Source: Oceanobacillus jeddahensis (GTDB lineage Bacteria > Bacillota > Bacilli > Bacillales > Amphibacillaceae). Taken from it: a stretch of 64,000 bases of DNA. Positions 62,601 through 64,000 of this stretch are shown here, in pieces (position 1 is the first letter of the stretch; every line of letters starts with the position of its first letter). Location of the stretch: assembly GCF_000750635.1 (NCBI RefSeq), contig NZ_CCDM010000003.1, positions 211,121 to 275,120 on the forward strand, read 5' to 3'. The notes below the pieces were generated by a model. It had not been told where the DNA came from. It searched no databases and saw only the letters and a program-made list of their open reading frames with translations. The position numbers were made by a program, and so were the translations under genes.

Positions 62601-63182
62601 TTAATTTTTATGAATTTCGTATAAATTTCTGATTTCTTCCATAATTCCCTCTGACATATCTTTTGCAGAAGCTTTATTTTTTCGATAAACCTCTACATCC
62701 ATTGGTTTTCCGTAAATAACCTTCGTCCGACGAAATAATTTATAATTACTGATAATCACGCAGGGAACGACTTCTGCTTGTGACCGGAGTGCGAAAAATC
62801 CAACTCCCGGCAATGCTTTCCCAGGTTTGCCATCCTTACTTCTCGTCCCTTCAGGAAATAAGCCGAGCGTTCCCTCTTCTTCTAAAATTTTCAAGCCTCC
62901 TCTTAGAGCGTTTCGATCAGCCAATCCCCGTTTGACTGGAAAAGCATGAACCCTACTTAATAACCCGCCTAAGAATTTGCCTTGAAAAAGTTCTTCCTTA
63001 GCCATAAAATGGACCGTTCTCGATGCTGTAATTCCTACTACAGGAGGATCCAGATTAGAAGTATGGTTGGTACAAATAATAACCGGCCCTTTTTTTGGTA
63101 TATGATGTTTTCCTGTTACTTTAATTCGGTAAAAGGGATAAAACAAAATGCTTATAATAAATTTTGCCACATGATATAGCAT
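62601..63182 (-). CDS. plsC: 1-acyl-sn-glycerol-3-phosphate acyltransferase
   Basis: Membrane-associated enzyme of 193 residues acylating lysophosphatidate to phosphatidate. NHTSNLDPP carries the catalytic His/Asp (HX4D) and FPEGTRS binds glycerol phosphate; one N-terminal hydrophobic segment. The ATG at 63182 follows AGGAGGTGGATCCT. It lies between cmk and ypfD and, with GpsA, supplies phospholipid synthesis. Confidence 0.93.
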   Translation of the reverse strand: MLYHVAKFIISILFYPFYRIKVTGKHHIPKKGPVIICTNHTSNLDPPVVGITASRTVHFMAKEELFQGKFLGGLLSRVHAFPVKRGLADRNALRGGLKILEEEGTLGLFPEGTRSKDGKPGKALPGVGFFALRSQAEVVPCVIISNYKLFRRTKVIYGKPMDVEVYRKNKASAKDMSEGIMEEIRNLYEIHKN

Positions 63183-63304
63183 AGGATCCACCTCCTGTTT
63201 CTTTATGTTTTCTTATACAACCATAACAGCTTTCTGGTTGCATAAGAAAACACTTTTACTGGAATAAGCCATCATAATCTCAGCTGAACTTTCATTTAAA
63301 AGAC

Positions 63305-64000
63305 TTAACGAATACCAAGCTTTTTAATAAATGGTCGGCATATCTCAAGTATTTTTTCTGTTACCTCATTGATGGATAATGATGTAGTATCTAACTCAAT
63401 CGCATCTTCTGCTTTGACTAACGGGGATGCTTCACGGGTAGAATCAAGTTCATCCCGCCGCTCTATTTCTTTTTCCAGTGTATGTAAGTCAGCAGGAATC
63501 CCTTTTTGATTGTTTTCCTCGAAGCGGCGTTTTGCTCGCTCTGCTACCGAAGCAATAAGGAATATTTTTACATCCGCACCCGGCAAAACATGAGAACCTA
63601 TATCACGTCCATCCATTACAACACTATTATCCTTTGCAAGTTCTTGCTGTGCAGCCACCATTTTTTTTCGAACCAATGGATGTTTTGCAATCTCTGAAAC
63701 AGATGCTGTAACATCTGGGTAGCGGATAGCTTCAGTAACATCCTTCTCATTGATATATACACGCTGTCCGTCTTCATGTTGTGCAAGCCTGATATCAATT
63801 TTATTTAACGTTTCCATGACTGCTTTTTCATCTTCCGGGTTAGTATTTTCTTGTAAGGTTTGATAAGTAAGCGCTCTATACATCGCCCCAGTATCCACAT
63901 AAATAATTCCTAGTTTTTTTGCAATCTGTTTAGCAACGGTACTCTTTCCAGCAGCTGCCGGACCGTCAATTGCAATTGATATACACTCCATTTTCTTCAC
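63305..64000 (-). CDS. cmk: Cytidylate kinase
   Basis: Phosphorylates CMP and dCMP. The P-loop GPAAAGKST lies near residue 13; [11 protein letters not shown] and [14 protein letters not shown] are CMP-binding signatures; the end is intact. The reading frame reaches the right edge of the window with a GTG at 64000, or ATG at 63991, but the ribosome site would be outside, so the exact start cannot be decided. At 228-231 residues it is essentially complete. Confidence 0.94.
   Translation of the reverse strand: MKKMECISIAIDGPAAAGKSTVAKQIAKKLGIIYVDTGAMYRALTYQTLQENTNPEDEKAVMETLNKIDIRLAQHEDGQRVYINEKDVTEAIRYPDVTASVSEIAKHPLVRKKMVAAQQELAKDNSVVMDGRDIGSHVLPGADVKIFLIASVAERAKRRFEENNQKGIPADLHTLEKEIERRDELDSTREASPLVKAEDAIELDTTSLSINEVTEKILEICRPFIKKLGIR

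Overview
The window is a chromosomal segment of a low-GC, endospore-forming Gram-positive bacterium of the family Bacillaceae. The evidence is the sporulation genes (spoIVA, a spoVIF-like gene, sspM, YIEGIA), type B RNase P RNA, bacillithiol synthesis (bshA), menaquinone enzymes (hepS-menH-hepT), the TRAP gene mtrB, and a gene order that follows the Bacillus subtilis ypj-qcr-aro-hep-spoIVA-cmk backbone. Very acidic proteins (for example the PonA tail) and the mix of gains and losses fit a halotolerant genus such as Oceanobacillus or Virgibacillus. The genus is an inference; no database search was possible.

Layout. Positions 1-9.3 kb hold acyP, cardiolipin synthase, a FAD/Rieske oxidoreductase, ferredoxin, fused MsrAB, small Bacillaceae genes, a Tat export cluster with two tatA genes, and dfrA-thyA. 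At 9.8-13.1 kb a cold-shock gene lies behind a promoter-terminator leader, followed by a compact ba3-type cytochrome oxidase operon that includes a 36-residue subunit. At 13.2-18.4 kb are a decayed toxin-like remnant, an rRNA methyltransferase, rnpB, gpsB, cdd, yppE and sspM. RecU-PonA face Nth-DnaD, AsnS and YpmB. From 25.7 to 33.4 kb a long leftward operon carries ypjD-dapB-mgsA-bshA-cca-birA-dinG. At 33.9-41.4 kb are ypjC, a zinc peptidase, ypjB/ypjA, the menaquinol:cytochrome c reductase operon qcrABC, and ypiF/ypiB/ypiA. At 41.5-47.7 kb is a shikimate/chorismate operon aroC-aroB-aroH-hisC-tyrA-aroA. At 48-53.2 kb are cheR, ndk, hepT-menH-hepS, mtrB and hbs. The rest carries spoIVA, yphF/yphE, the spoVIF-like gene, gpsA, der, the YIEGIA pair, ypfD (S1 domains), plsC and cmk.

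Compared with B. subtilis gene order (recalled, not searched), several genes are absent from their usual places: ypmA, aspB, ypoC, bshB1, panBCD, the trp genes and folE. Gaps in several of these positions hold repeats.

The strongest unannotated signal is a set of modular interspersed intergenic repeats. The main one has core TGCGATTACTCGTCCC, with nine copies at five loci. Others are a 34-bp near-identical pair, an imperfect-palindrome element with 30-bp arms, a hairpin element, and a short ACTGACTTCGACGT module. The csp leader is the best candidate for a new regulatory RNA. I found no phage, CRISPR array, complete insertion sequence or defence island.
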